Assembly: GCF_016598775.1 (NCBI RefSeq)
Contig: NZ_CP066802.1
Location: forward strand, 1,054,001-1,118,000
DNA length: 64,000 nucleotides
Direction: 5' to 3'
Origin: Actinomyces weissii
Lineage (GTDB): Bacteria; Actinomycetota; Actinomycetes; Actinomycetales; Actinomycetaceae
Under the pieces are notes generated by a model. That model saw only the letters and a list, made by a program, of their open reading frames with translations, was not told where the DNA came from and made no database searches. A program made the translations under genes and the position numbers. Each line of letters starts with the position of its first letter. Positions within the stretch are counted from its first letter, which is position 1. This document shows, piece by piece, positions 29,987-38,756 of the stretch.

Positions 29987-31309
29987 ATGGGTGACAGGAC
30001 CGTGGACACTGAGGCCGGACCGGCGGCGCAGGCAGGCCCTGCACCAGGGGGACTGGTCGGCACCCTCAGCAGCGAGCTGGGCCGGGCAGGGCGGGCGCTG
30101 CGCTCGGTGGTGCGCACGCCCGCCAAGGTGACCTGGCGGGCGGTGGCCCGCCAGTGGATCTGGTCCGCCGTGATCTGGCCCTTCGGCGGGGTGCGCGTGG
30201 AGGGGGAGTTCGACGACGCCGGGCCCTACGTGGTGGTGGCCAACCACGGCTCGCACGCGGACACGATCGCCATGATGAGCGCCTCGCCCACCATCATGCG
30301 GGTGGTGACGGTGGCCGCCCAGGACTACTGGTTCACCCGCCGCTCGCGCCGCCTGGTGGCCCGGGGCCTACTAGGTGCCTACCCGGTGCGCCGCGACGGC
30401 GAGGGGGCCTACGAGGAGCTGCGCGGGGAGCTGGCCAACCGGGTGGCCGAGTCCATGAGCGTGCTGATCTTCCCTGAGGGCACCCGCAGCCGCGACGGGC
30501 AGCTGGGCCGCTTCCACACGGGCGCGGCCCGCCTGGCCCGGGACTTCGGGATCCCGGTGCTGCCGGTGGCCCTGGTGGGCAGCCGGGAGCTTCTGCCCAA
30601 GAAAGGCAGCCTGCCCCGCTACTCGCCGGTGGAGGTACGGGTGGGCGAGCCGATCGCCCCGGACGCCGACGTGGAGGCAGTGACCCAGGCGGCCCAGGCG
30701 CAGGTACAGGCCCTGCTGGACCGGCCCCGCCGTCCCTTCCCGGTCTCGGACGTGCACACCGTGGCCGCCCAGGCCCTGGCGGGCTGGCGCGGCGACGCCG
30801 TCATGTTCACCTGGGGCCTGGCGGAGGCGCTGTCCTTCCCGGTGATGGCGGAGATGAGCCAGGTCTGGCTGGGGGTGACCCAGCCGCGCCTGCTGTGGCG
30901 GCGTGGGGCGGCCGTGGTGGCGGGCTCTGTCACCGGGGTGGCACTGGGGCACCTGCTGGCAGCCGGCGGGGTGCGGCTGCCCGCCCCCTGGACCACCCCC
31001 GCCATGCGCCAGGCGGTCAGCCGCTACCTGGCGGACGGGCCGCGCGGCTACTGGCAGCAGGCCCTGACCGGCGTCCCCGTCAAGCTCTTTGCTGCCGAGT
31101 CGGGTCGGCGCGGGCTGCCGCTGGGCCCGGTGCTGGCCCACGCGGCGGGGGAGCGGGCCGCCCGCATGGCCGCCTCCACCGCCGTCCTGGTGGTGGCGGA
31201 AAAGCCCCTGGGGAACCTGGTACGCCAGCACTTCGGGGCCTACCTGGTGGGCAGCGGGCTGCTGTTCGGGGTGCTGCTGCGCCAGGTCGTGCGCCACTGG
31301 GAGCGTTGA
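29987..31309 (+). CDS. PlsC-type acyltransferase with extra C-terminal membrane domain
   Basis: The 440-residue protein has a PlsC domain at about residues 75-250, with the NHGSHAD catalytic box (H87, D92) and FPEGTRS (162-168). It continues for about 190 residues with several hydrophobic segments unrelated to PlsC, including VTGVALGHLLAAGGV and LVGSGLLFGVLLRQVV. It follows the CDP-lipid synthase gene by 17 nt, so all three genes are likely co-transcribed. Acyl donor and acceptor are unknown. The C-terminal domain is not recognised. Confidence 0.82.
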   Translation: MGDRTVDTEAGPAAQAGPAPGGLVGTLSSELGRAGRALRSVVRTPAKVTWRAVARQWIWSAVIWPFGGVRVEGEFDDAGPYVVVANHGSHADTIAMMSASPTIMRVVTVAAQDYWFTRRSRRLVARGLLGAYPVRRDGEGAYEELRGELANRVAESMSVLIFPEGTRSRDGQLGRFHTGAARLARDFGIPVLPVALVGSRELLPKKGSLPRYSPVEVRVGEPIAPDADVEAVTQAAQAQVQALLDRPRRPFPVSDVHTVAAQALAGWRGDAVMFTWGLAEALSFPVMAEMSQVWLGVTQPRLLWRRGAAVVAGSVTGVALGHLLAAGGVRLPAPWTTPAMRQAVSRYLADGPRGYWQQALTGVPVKLFAAESGRRGLPLGPVLAHAAGERAARMAASTAVLVVAEKPLGNLVRQHFGAYLVGSGLLFGVLLRQVVRHWER

Positions 31310-31430
31310 GGTGCTGGACCAGGGCGGGCTGGCGCTGGACCGGAGGGCAGGCAGCCACCGCCCGCCGGGGCCCCGGCCCGGGCCTGCGGAGGCAGGCCGA
31401 GGGCCTACCGGGGCTTCTACGCGGCGCTGT

Positions 31431-31436
31431 TATGCT
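31431..31436 (+). promoter_or_regulatory. -10 box for leaderless speD operon
   Basis: TATGCT ends 6 nt before the GTG at 31443. It is close to consensus, with no ribosome site between. Confidence 0.5.
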
Positions 31437-31442
31437 CTGGCC

Positions 31443-31787
31443 GTGAGCAACTTGTCTGTCAGTACCCTGGTGCTCCACCTGGAGCAGGCAGACCCCGCCT
31501 CCCTGGACGACGCCGAGCTGGTTGAGCGTCTGCTCCTGGAGATCGCGCAGGCGGTAGGGCTGCACGTGGTGGCCAGCACGAGCCACCGTTTCACGCCGCA
31601 GGGTCTCAGCGCCGTGCTGCTGCTCGCGGAGTCCCACGTGGCGGTGCACACCTGGCCGGAGGAGGCTGGCGCCTACCTGACCCTGACCACCTGCGGCCCG
31701 CTCGGGGCAGAGGCGGTCAGCACGGTCGAGAGCCTGGTGACGGCGGCCCTGGGCGGCCGGGTGCGCACGGAGCAGGTGCGTCTGTGA
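31443..31787 (+). CDS. speD: S-adenosylmethionine decarboxylase proenzyme (SpeD)
   Basis: The 114-residue small class 1B AdoMet decarboxylase generates the aminopropyl donor for polyamines. The self-cleavage and pyruvoyl site is the ESH motif E63-S64 in LLAESHVAVHTWPEE, with H69 and C84 (TLTTCGP) as expected catalytic residues. GTG at 31443 follows a TATGCT box at leaderless distance. The end overlaps the DUF4178 gene by GTGA. An aminopropyltransferase lies three genes on. No ornithine or arginine decarboxylase is in the window. Confidence 0.94.
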   Translation: MSNLSVSTLVLHLEQADPASLDDAELVERLLLEIAQAVGLHVVASTSHRFTPQGLSAVLLLAESHVAVHTWPEEAGAYLTLTTCGPLGAEAVSTVESLVTAALGGRVRTEQVRL

Positions 31788-32545
31788 GCGGGGTCAAGGC
31801 CAAGCTGCAGGTCGGCAGCGTCGTCGAGGGCGAGCAAGGCCCCCTGCACGTGCGCGGCTACCTCCTGTTCAAGGAGTGGGACCAGGAGGACGAACGCTTC
31901 TACATGTGGGAGGAGTGGCAGCTCCAGGGGGCCGCAGGCAACGAGCTGTGGCTGGAGCTCGACCACTACAGCGGTGACGTCGTCCTCTACGAGCCGTTGC
32001 CGCTAGCACCCGGACTTAACCCGGCCATCATGGCCCCCGGCCGGGTCTTTGAGCTCAGCTCACCCACCGGGCCGGTCTCGCTCAAGGTGAAGTCCATGAG
32101 CCAGGGGGTCCTGGTGGAGTCACAGGGGCAGACCACCTGCAGCCTGCGTCCAGGCGAGACCATGGGCTACGCCGAGGTGAAGGTGCGCACCGCTGACGGC
32201 AAGAGCTTCAAGGCCACGGTTGACAGCCACCGCCTGGCCGACACGGTGGTCTACCGCAGGCGGCGGCTGGGCGCGGCGGAGCAGAAGGCGCTGCTGGGCC
32301 AGGTCATCCGCCGTCCCCGGTCCGGGAGGCTCAAGGTGAACCGTACGGGCTTCATCATCGTGCTGGTTCTCTTTCTTACGCTGCATGTGGTGCCTGCGCT
32401 GCTGCGGAGGCTCTTCTCCGGGCCGAGGAGGCCCCCCTCAGGCTCCAGCACCAGCTCCGGCACTGGCAGCGGCAGCGGCAGCGGAGGAACGAGCTACCGC
32501 CCGCGTCCGGTCTACGGCGGTGGCGGCCGAGGAGTAGGAAAGTAA
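31784..32545 (+). CDS. DUF4178 protein with C-terminal membrane anchor
   Basis: The 253-residue protein has an N-terminal beta-rich DUF4178-like domain (GSVVEGEQGPLHVRGYLLF, YMWEEWQLQ), a possible second beta domain (about 80-180), one membrane helix near residue 190 (FIIVLVLFLTLHVVPALL) and a Gly/Ser-rich tail. It is translationally coupled to speD by a GTGA overlap. DUF4178, DUF350 and spermidine-synthase-like genes are known to cluster. The biochemical role is not established. Confidence 0.8.
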   Translation: MSGVKAKLQVGSVVEGEQGPLHVRGYLLFKEWDQEDERFYMWEEWQLQGAAGNELWLELDHYSGDVVLYEPLPLAPGLNPAIMAPGRVFELSSPTGPVSLKVKSMSQGVLVESQGQTTCSLRPGETMGYAEVKVRTADGKSFKATVDSHRLADTVVYRRRRLGAAEQKALLGQVIRRPRSGRLKVNRTGFIIVLVLFLTLHVVPALLRRLFSGPRRPPSGSSTSSGTGSGSGSGGTSYRPRPVYGGGGRGVGK

Positions 32546-32567
32546 GGCTGTGAAGGGAGCCGAGCTG

Positions 32568-32813
32568 ATGCTGAACATGGTTATGTCTGCTAGCGCAGGC
32601 GGAGGACTGGACGCCACCACCATCCTGGCGACGGTGGTCTACGCCGTGCTGGGCATGGTGCTGCTGCTGGTCTTCGCGGTGCTGGCCTCGGTGCTGCTGC
32701 GCCTGGACCTGCGCCGCGAGCTGGTGGAGGAGAACAACCCGGGCCTGGGCACCGCCTTCGCCGGGGTGGCGGTGGCCATCGCCATCATTATCGCCGCCAC
32801 GATTGTCGGCTGA
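32568..32813 (+). CDS. DUF350 small membrane protein
   Basis: The 81-residue protein has two hydrophobic segments (ATILATVVYAVLGMVLLLVF and AFAGVAVAIAIIIAATIVG) separated by RRELVEENNPGLGTA, the typical DUF350/YjfL charged linker. ATG at 32568 is chosen because AAGGGAG lies 8 nt before it; GTG at 32550 is an alternative. It sits between the DUF4178 and aminopropyltransferase genes. Confidence 0.82.
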   Translation: MLNMVMSASAGGGLDATTILATVVYAVLGMVLLLVFAVLASVLLRLDLRRELVEENNPGLGTAFAGVAVAIAIIIAATIVG

Positions 32814-32866
32814 GGACGTGCCGTACGCGGTCCCCCTGGCACACCGGGTGCCGGGGGTGAGGGCCT

Positions 32867-34396
32867 GTGCCTAGGGCCCAGATCTCCAAGCGGCGGGAGA
32901 ACGCGGCCCTGTTCACGGCCGCCCTGCTGGCAGCGGTAGGCGGCCTGGTCTACGAGCTGGTCCTGGGCACGGCCGCCTCCTACCTGGTGGGAGACTCCGT
33001 GCTGAGCTTCTCCCTGGCCACCGGCATCACCCTGTTCGGCATGGGCCTGGGTTCCTTGCTGGCGCCGCGCCTGCGGTGGGAGCCCGCAACGGCCTTCGCC
33101 GTCAACGAGATCCTGCTGGGCCTGCTCGGCGGAAACTGCGTGCTGCTGCTCTACGTGGCCTACGCCCGCCCGCAGTCCTACTGGCTGGTGTTCGGGGCGG
33201 TCAGCCTGGTGATAGGGGTGCTGATCGGGCTGGAGATCCCCCTGCTGCTGCGCACCTTCGACCAGCTGGGCCGCCCTTCCAGCGTGAGGCTCCTCAGCCA
33301 GGTGCTGGCTCTGGACTACTTTGGCGCGCTGGTGGCCGCGCTGGTCTTCCCCCTGGTGCTGCTGCCGGAACTGGGTCTGGTACGCGGCACCTACCTGGTG
33401 GGGGCGGTAAACGTCGTCGTGGCCCTGGTGGTGCTGGCGCAGGTGCGGGCCCGACGTCGGGTGCTGGTGGCTGCGGCGCTGGCGGCGGCCCTGCTGGTGG
33501 GACTGTTCACCGGGGCCTCCCAGCTGGAGCGGCAGGTCGGCTCCATGGCCTACCAGGACCCGGTGATCCACTACCAGCAGAGCGCCTACCAGCAGATCGT
33601 GCTGACCCGCTACCACCAGGACCTGCGCCTGTACCTCAACGGCCAGCTCCAGTTCTCCAGCCTGGACGAGGCCCGCTACCACGAGACCCTGGCCGGTGCG
33701 GCCCTGTCCTCCGTGGCCCGTCCCCGGGACGTGCTGGTCCTCGGCGGCGGGGACGGCCTGCTGGCGCGCGAGCTGCTGCGCTGGCCGGAGGTGGAGACGG
33801 TGACCGTGGTGGACATAGACCCGGCGGTCACCCAGCTGGCCCGCTCCAGCCCGCCGGTGCGTGAGCTCAACGGGGGCTCCCTGGACGACCCCCGGGTGCA
33901 GGTGCGCAACGAGGACGCCTTCACCATGACGGCGCAGGGCGCGCAGGCCTACGACGTGGTGCTGATCGACCTGGTGGACCCCTCCAACGAGCGCCTGGCC
34001 AAGCTCTACTCGGTGGAGATGTACCAGCAGGTGGACCGTCTGCTGCGGCCCGGGGGAGTGCTGGTCACCCAGGCGACCTCCTCCTTCTTCTCCCCCAACG
34101 CCTTCGCGGTGGTCGCCTCCAGCGTGGCCGCCGCCATGCCCGACGCCTCCGTCCTGCCCTTCACGGTGAACGTGCCCTCCTTCGGTGAGTGGGGCTTCGT
34201 GCTGGCCACCCGGGACCGGGGGCAGGTGCTCAGCCACAGCCTGCCGCAGGGGCAGCGCTACCAGACCCTGGAGCGGCTGCGCCTGGAGATGCTGGACAGG
34301 CCCCCGGTGCTGCCGCCGGCCGAGCCCTCGACCCTGCTGCGTCCCCGGGTGGTGCAGGTCTACAACGAGGACATGCGCCAGTGGCGCTACTACTGA
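32867..34396 (+). CDS. speE: Membrane-fused polyamine aminopropyltransferase
   Basis: The 509-residue protein fuses about seven N-terminal membrane helices (residues 12-215) to a C-terminal spermidine synthase domain. The latter has FSSLDEARYHETLAGAAL, VLVLGGGDGLLARELL, VTVVDIDP and YDVVLIDLVDPSN. It would transfer aminopropyl from decarboxylated AdoMet to a polyamine, perhaps at the membrane. It is the last gene of the speD-DUF4178-DUF350-speE set. A GTG start is assumed at 32867. Confidence 0.9.
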   Translation: MPRAQISKRRENAALFTAALLAAVGGLVYELVLGTAASYLVGDSVLSFSLATGITLFGMGLGSLLAPRLRWEPATAFAVNEILLGLLGGNCVLLLYVAYARPQSYWLVFGAVSLVIGVLIGLEIPLLLRTFDQLGRPSSVRLLSQVLALDYFGALVAALVFPLVLLPELGLVRGTYLVGAVNVVVALVVLAQVRARRRVLVAAALAAALLVGLFTGASQLERQVGSMAYQDPVIHYQQSAYQQIVLTRYHQDLRLYLNGQLQFSSLDEARYHETLAGAALSSVARPRDVLVLGGGDGLLARELLRWPEVETVTVVDIDPAVTQLARSSPPVRELNGGSLDDPRVQVRNEDAFTMTAQGAQAYDVVLIDLVDPSNERLAKLYSVEMYQQVDRLLRPGGVLVTQATSSFFSPNAFAVVASSVAAAMPDASVLPFTVNVPSFGEWGFVLATRDRGQVLSHSLPQGQRYQTLERLRLEMLDRPPVLPPAEPSTLLRPRVVQVYNEDMRQWRYY

Positions 34397-34476
34397 GCGC
34401 CTGAGGCCGCCGTAGGGCTCTGGGCAGCGGGCGCTGGCTGGGGCGGCTGGATCAGCTCAGCTCGCGGGGGCCCGGC

Positions 34477-35382
34477 TCACAGGTCGCGGGCATCCACCGA
34501 GAAGGTGTCGCACTGGAGCAGGTCGCCGTGCTCCATGCCCTGGGTGAACCAGCGCACCCGCTGCTCGGAGGAGCCGTGGGTCCAGGAGTCGGCGTCGATC
34601 CGTCCGGTGGAGCGCTTCTGGATGTGGTCGTCACCGACGGCGGCCGCCGCGTCCAGGGCGGTCTGGATCTCCTGCTGGTTGGGCTTGACCAGGAAGGGCT
34701 CACCGGTCTCTGCGTCCGGGGTGGAGGAGGCGTAGTGCACCCACACCCCGGCGTAGCAGTCCGCCTGCAGCTCGGTGCGCACCGAGTCGGAGTCTGCGCC
34801 GCTGCGGGAGCGGTTGGTGCGGCTCATGACCCCGAGCTGGTTCTGGATGTGGTGGCCGAACTCGTGGGCCACGATGTACTCCTCAGCCAGCGGCGAGTCC
34901 TTGGCTCCCAGGGTGCCTTCCATCTGGGAGAAGAAGCTCATGTCCAGGTAGACCGTGGAGTCGGCCGGGCAGTAGAAGGGGCCCACCGCCGCGGAGGCGT
35001 TGCCGCAGGCGCTGCTCACGTGGGAGCCGTCCCACAGCACGAAGTCGGGCTGCTGGTAGGCGGTGCCCGCCTGCGCGGGCAGCTGCGTGCGCCAGACGGC
35101 GTCCAGGGACTCGGCGGCGGCGATCATGCGGCACTGGGTGTACTTGTTGGCCGAGGCCCCCGTGGTGCACATGGAGGTGTCGATCCCGGAGGTGGTCTGC
35201 TGGGCTCCCTGCTGGGTGGGACCGGACACCAGGCCGGTCAGGTCCACGCCGGTCATCTGGGACAGGACCATGGCGGCGATCAGCATCAGCACGGAGCCGC
35301 CCCCGATGGCGGCGCCACGGCCCCCGGTGGAGCGGGTACGCACCCGGTCAGGGTCGAGCTGGACTCGGTTGTTGAAGGACAT
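34477..35382 (-). CDS. YpfJ-like neutral zinc metallopeptidase
   Basis: The 301-residue protein has one N-terminal membrane helix (AIGGGSVLMLIAAMVLSQ) and an extracytoplasmic domain with the zinc motif HEFGHH (H173, E174, H177), followed by TELQADCYAGVW, where the glutamate is the likely third ligand. It belongs to the YpfJ/neutral zinc metallopeptidase family. The role is unknown. It converges with the speE operon. Confidence 0.88.
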   Translation of the reverse strand: MSFNNRVQLDPDRVRTRSTGGRGAAIGGGSVLMLIAAMVLSQMTGVDLTGLVSGPTQQGAQQTTSGIDTSMCTTGASANKYTQCRMIAAAESLDAVWRTQLPAQAGTAYQQPDFVLWDGSHVSSACGNASAAVGPFYCPADSTVYLDMSFFSQMEGTLGAKDSPLAEEYIVAHEFGHHIQNQLGVMSRTNRSRSGADSDSVRTELQADCYAGVWVHYASSTPDAETGEPFLVKPNQQEIQTALDAAAAVGDDHIQKRSTGRIDADSWTHGSSEQRVRWFTQGMEHGDLLQCDTFSVDARDL

Positions 35383-35582
35383 TGGAACCTCTGGGTGTCT
35401 GTGGTGCAGGAGGAGCCTGGGGCCGGGTCTTCGGCCAGGAGGCCTTATTCAGGTGATCACGCTCAGGCGGGCAGGTCAGGTGGTCGTGGTCAGCAGGCCG
35501 TGGCGCGGCAGGGCCTGCGGCGGACAGGGCCTGGGCACCAGACTAGCCGCAGACAGGGCGCGCAGCCGACAGGCCAGGCAGG

Positions 35583-35588
35583 TACCGT
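35583..35588 (+). promoter_or_regulatory. -10 box for leaderless pyrD transcript
   Basis: TACCGT ends 7 nt before the GTG at 35596. No ribosome site is visible. Confidence 0.4.
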
Positions 35589-35595
35589 GTGCCCC

Positions 35596-36642
35596 GTGAT
35601 CTACGACCTGGTGTACAAGACCGTCTTCACCCGCCTGGACCCCGAGCTCATCCACGACCTGGCCATGGGCGTGATCGAGTACAGCGCCAAGGTGCCCCTC
35701 CTGCGGGACGTGGTGCGCCAGGCCGTGGGGCGCCGTCCCTCGATCCCGGTGCCCTCCGAGAACCAGGGCGGGCCCTTCGCCCGGCCGGTGCCCGGCGTCC
35801 TGGGCCTGGCCGCGGGTGTGGACAAGGAAGGGCGCGCCATCGAGGGCCTGGACATGCTGGGCTTCGGCTTCGTGGAGGTGGGTACCTTCACGGCCCGCCC
35901 CCAGCCCGGCAACGACAGGCCCCGCATGTGGCGCTACCCGCGCACCCGGGCCATCCGCAACCGCATGGGCTTCAACAACTCCGGGGCGGACGCCGCCGCT
36001 GCCCGCCTGCGCGCCCTGCGCTCCACCAGGCGGGGCCGGTCCATCGTGGTGGGCGCCAACATCGGCAAGACCAAGGTGACCCCGCTGACCGAGGCGGTGG
36101 CGGACTACGAGTACTCCGCCGCCCAGGTGGCCCGCTGGGTGGACTACCTGGTGGTCAATGTCTCCAGCCCCAACACCCCGGGCCTGCGCAGCCTGCAGGC
36201 GGTGGAGACCCTGCGTCCGATCCTGCTGGCGGTGCGGGCCGCCGCGGACCGCGCCGCCCGCCGTCACGTCCCGCTGCTGGTGAAGATCTCCCCCGACCTG
36301 AGCGACCAGGACGTGGACGCCGTCGCCGACCTGGTACTGGACCTGGGCCTGGACGGGGTGGTGGCCACCAACACCACCATTGACCACGACCTGGGGGAGG
36401 GGGGCCTGTCCGGGGCGCCGCTGCTGCCCCGCTCCCTGGAGGTGGTGCGCCGCCTGCGCAACCGCCTGGGGGAGTGGCCCACGATCATCGGTGTGGGCGG
36501 GATCTCTTCGATCCTGGACGCCGAGCTGATGCTGGACGCGGGCGCGGACCTGCTGCAGGCCTACACCGCCTTCATCTACAACGGCCCGGCCTGGCCGGGG
36601 CGCCTGAACCGGGCCCTGTCGCGGGTGCGCCGCCGGCCCTAG
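35596..36642 (+). CDS. pyrD: Dihydroorotate dehydrogenase (quinone), class 2
   Basis: The 348-residue FMN enzyme of pyrimidine synthesis oxidises dihydroorotate to orotate using quinone. Class 2 features are the amphipathic N-terminal helix, [52 protein letters not shown] with the catalytic serine, and ATNTTI. The GTG at 35596 follows a TACCGT box at leaderless distance. Much longer frames upstream run through antisense DNA of the peptidase gene. Confidence 0.95.
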   Translation: MIYDLVYKTVFTRLDPELIHDLAMGVIEYSAKVPLLRDVVRQAVGRRPSIPVPSENQGGPFARPVPGVLGLAAGVDKEGRAIEGLDMLGFGFVEVGTFTARPQPGNDRPRMWRYPRTRAIRNRMGFNNSGADAAAARLRALRSTRRGRSIVVGANIGKTKVTPLTEAVADYEYSAAQVARWVDYLVVNVSSPNTPGLRSLQAVETLRPILLAVRAAADRAARRHVPLLVKISPDLSDQDVDAVADLVLDLGLDGVVATNTTIDHDLGEGGLSGAPLLPRSLEVVRRLRNRLGEWPTIIGVGGISSILDAELMLDAGADLLQAYTAFIYNGPAWPGRLNRALSRVRRRP

Positions 36643-36706
36643 GCGGATGGCGGCGGCCCTAGGCCGGGGCCCTGTCTAGGCGGGGGGTCCAGGAGCCTGG
36701 GCAGGC

Positions 36707-37324
36707 TCACTTCGGGTACTCGCCCCGCGCGACCATGGCCTTGGGGGAGCGCCACCGGCGCAGGTTGAAGCAGCGCATGAAGCTGTACCAGAACACGGAG
36801 CCCTCAGCCCGCACCTTGTCCTTGCCGAACTTGGCCTCCAGCCTGCGGCGCAGGCGCAGGGAGCAGACCACCGCGTCGATGATCGAGGACAGGAAGACCA
36901 CGTAGATCGCCACCAGCACGACGGCGTTGGCCACCGCGGCCTGCCGCACGAAGGACAGCGCCAGGCTGAAGGTCAGCAGCAGGAAGGAGGCGGGCACGAA
37001 TATCTCCCCGATCGAGTAGCGGGCGTCGATGTAGTCTCGCATGTAGCGCTTGACCGGGCCGCGGTCCTTGAGCGGGTAGTAGCGCTCGTCGCCGGTGGCC
37101 AGGGCGTCCTGCTGGCGGCGCCAGGCCTCGTCCCGCTTGGCCCGGGCGGCCTGCTTGGCGGCCTTGCGGTCGGCGGGCACCACGGGACGCAGGCGGGCGG
37201 CCTCGGCGTCGCGGCGCTTGGGCGTGGGACGGCCCTTGCGGCCACCCTTGACGGGGGCCTGCTCAGGGGCGGGGGCGGCAGTGTCTTCAGTGCCTTTGGA
37301 GGAATCGCGCTTCAACCAGCTCAC
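36707..37324 (-). CDS. DUF3043 membrane protein
   Basis: The 205-residue protein has a basic Ala/Lys/Arg-rich N-terminus (about 1-95, with DRKAAKQAARAKRDEAWRRQ), then YYPLKDRGPVKRYMRDYIDA and two membrane helices near residues 125-165. This is the actinobacterial DUF3043 family of unknown function. The GTG at 37324 is placed by a TACACT box 6 nt upstream; longer frames run antisense through the M20 peptidase gene. The C-terminus ends SPKAMVARGEYPK. Confidence 0.85.
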   Translation of the reverse strand: MSWLKRDSSKGTEDTAAPAPEQAPVKGGRKGRPTPKRRDAEAARLRPVVPADRKAAKQAARAKRDEAWRRQQDALATGDERYYPLKDRGPVKRYMRDYIDARYSIGEIFVPASFLLLTFSLALSFVRQAAVANAVVLVAIYVVFLSSIIDAVVCSLRLRRRLEAKFGKDKVRAEGSVFWYSFMRCFNLRRWRSPKAMVARGEYPK

Positions 37325-37330
37325 GGGGTG

Positions 37331-37336
37331 AGTGTA
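37331..37336 (-). promoter_or_regulatory. -10 box for leaderless DUF3043 transcript
   Basis: TACACT on the minus strand ends 6 nt before the GTG at 37324. It lies only 15 bp from the opposing -10 of the M20 peptidase gene. Confidence 0.45.
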
Positions 37337-37351
37337 AGGGGCCGGGCGCGC

Positions 37352-37357
37352 TACCCT
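37352..37357 (+). promoter_or_regulatory. -10 box for leaderless M20 peptidase transcript
   Basis: TACCCT ends 7 nt before the ATG at 37365. Confidence 0.45.
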
Positions 37358-37364
37358 GAAAACC

Positions 37365-38756
37365 ATGATCACCGTGCAGAGCGTGCGTGCCGCCGTCCAA
37401 GACCGTTTTCCCAGCATCGTCGCTGACCTGACCGAGCTGGTGGCCATCCCCTCCGTGTCCGCCGCCAGCCACGACCAGGCTGAGGTGGCCCGCTCCGCCG
37501 AGCACGTGGCCGCCCTGCTGCGTGACTCCGGCCTGGAGGCGGAGGTGCTCAGCGTCCCCGGCCCGGACGGTGTCCCTGGACGCCCGGCGGTCCTGGCCCA
37601 CCGGGAGGGTCCCGCAGGCGCCCCCCGCGTGCTGCTGTACGCGCACCACGACGTCCAGCCGGTGGGTGACCCCGGCAAGTGGCGCCAGCCTGACCCCTTC
37701 ACCGCCGTGCAGCGCGGTGAGCGCCTGTTCGGGCGCGGTGTCTCGGACGACGGCGCGGGAGTCATCACCCACGTGCACGCCCTGCGGCTGCTGGACGAGC
37801 TGGGCGAGGGCGAGCTGCCCTGCTCCGTGACCGTGTTCATTGAGGGGGAGGAGGAGGTCGGCTCCCCCTCCTTCGAGAGCTTCCTGCACACCTACCGGGA
37901 GCGCCTGGACTGCGACGTCATCATCGTGGCTGACTCCTCCAACTGGAAGGTGGGGGTGCCCGCCCTGACCACCTCCCTGCGCGGCGTGGTGCAGGTGGAC
38001 GTGCGCCTGGACGTGCTGGACCACGCCCTGCACTCGGGCCAGTACGGCGGCCCCGTGCTGGACGCCGTGACCTCCATGTGCCGCCTGGTGGCCACCCTCC
38101 ATGACGAGGCCGGGGACGTCACCGTACCCGGCCTGGTGTCCCGCCCGCAGGCCAGTGCGGACTTCCCGGAGTACCCGGAGGCTGACTTCCGGGCCGATGC
38201 CGGGGTGCTGGACGGCGTGGAGCTGGTGGGCACCGGTGACCTCACCGCCCGCCTGTGGACCAAGCCCACGCTGACCGTGATCGGCATGGACGTGACCCCT
38301 TTGAGCCTGGCGGGCAACGTGCTGGCCCCCAGCTGCACCGCGCGCCTGTCCATGAGGGTCGCCCCGGGGCAGGACCCGCGCGCCGCCCTGGAGGCCCTGA
38401 CCCGCCACCTGGAGGCCCACGTGCCCTTCGGGGCCCGTATCACCGTCAGCGAGGGGGAGGCCGGACCTGCCTTTGACGGCTCCGCCAGCGGCCCGGCCGG
38501 CCAGGCCGCCCACTGGGCGCTGAGCGAGGCCTTCGGCACCGGCTGCGTGGAGATCGGCCAGGGTGGTTCCATCCCCTTCATCTCTACCCTCCAGGAGGTC
38601 TTCCCCCACGCCGAGGTGCTGGTGACCGGTATGGAGGACCCTGACACCCGTGCCCACAGCGAGGACGAGTCCATGCACCTGGGGGACCTGGAGCGGGTGG
38701 TTGTCGGCGAGACCCTGCTGCTGGCCCGCCTGGGTGGCGCTGTCCCGGCCCAGTGA
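37365..38756 (+). CDS. M20-family dipeptidase
   Basis: The 463-residue metallopeptidase of the M20/M25/M40 family has metal-binding segments YAHHDVQPVG, FGRGVSDDGAG and IEGEEEVGSPSF, plus a dimerisation domain insertion. It cleaves dipeptides or related amidated amino acids in the cytosol. No ribosome site precedes the ATG, which sits 7 nt after TACCCT. The stop overlaps the next gene by GTGA. Confidence 0.9.
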   Translation: MITVQSVRAAVQDRFPSIVADLTELVAIPSVSAASHDQAEVARSAEHVAALLRDSGLEAEVLSVPGPDGVPGRPAVLAHREGPAGAPRVLLYAHHDVQPVGDPGKWRQPDPFTAVQRGERLFGRGVSDDGAGVITHVHALRLLDELGEGELPCSVTVFIEGEEEVGSPSFESFLHTYRERLDCDVIIVADSSNWKVGVPALTTSLRGVVQVDVRLDVLDHALHSGQYGGPVLDAVTSMCRLVATLHDEAGDVTVPGLVSRPQASADFPEYPEADFRADAGVLDGVELVGTGDLTARLWTKPTLTVIGMDVTPLSLAGNVLAPSCTARLSMRVAPGQDPRAALEALTRHLEAHVPFGARITVSEGEAGPAFDGSASGPAGQAAHWALSEAFGTGCVEIGQGGSIPFISTLQEVFPHAEVLVTGMEDPDTRAHSEDESMHLGDLERVVVGETLLLARLGGAVPAQ

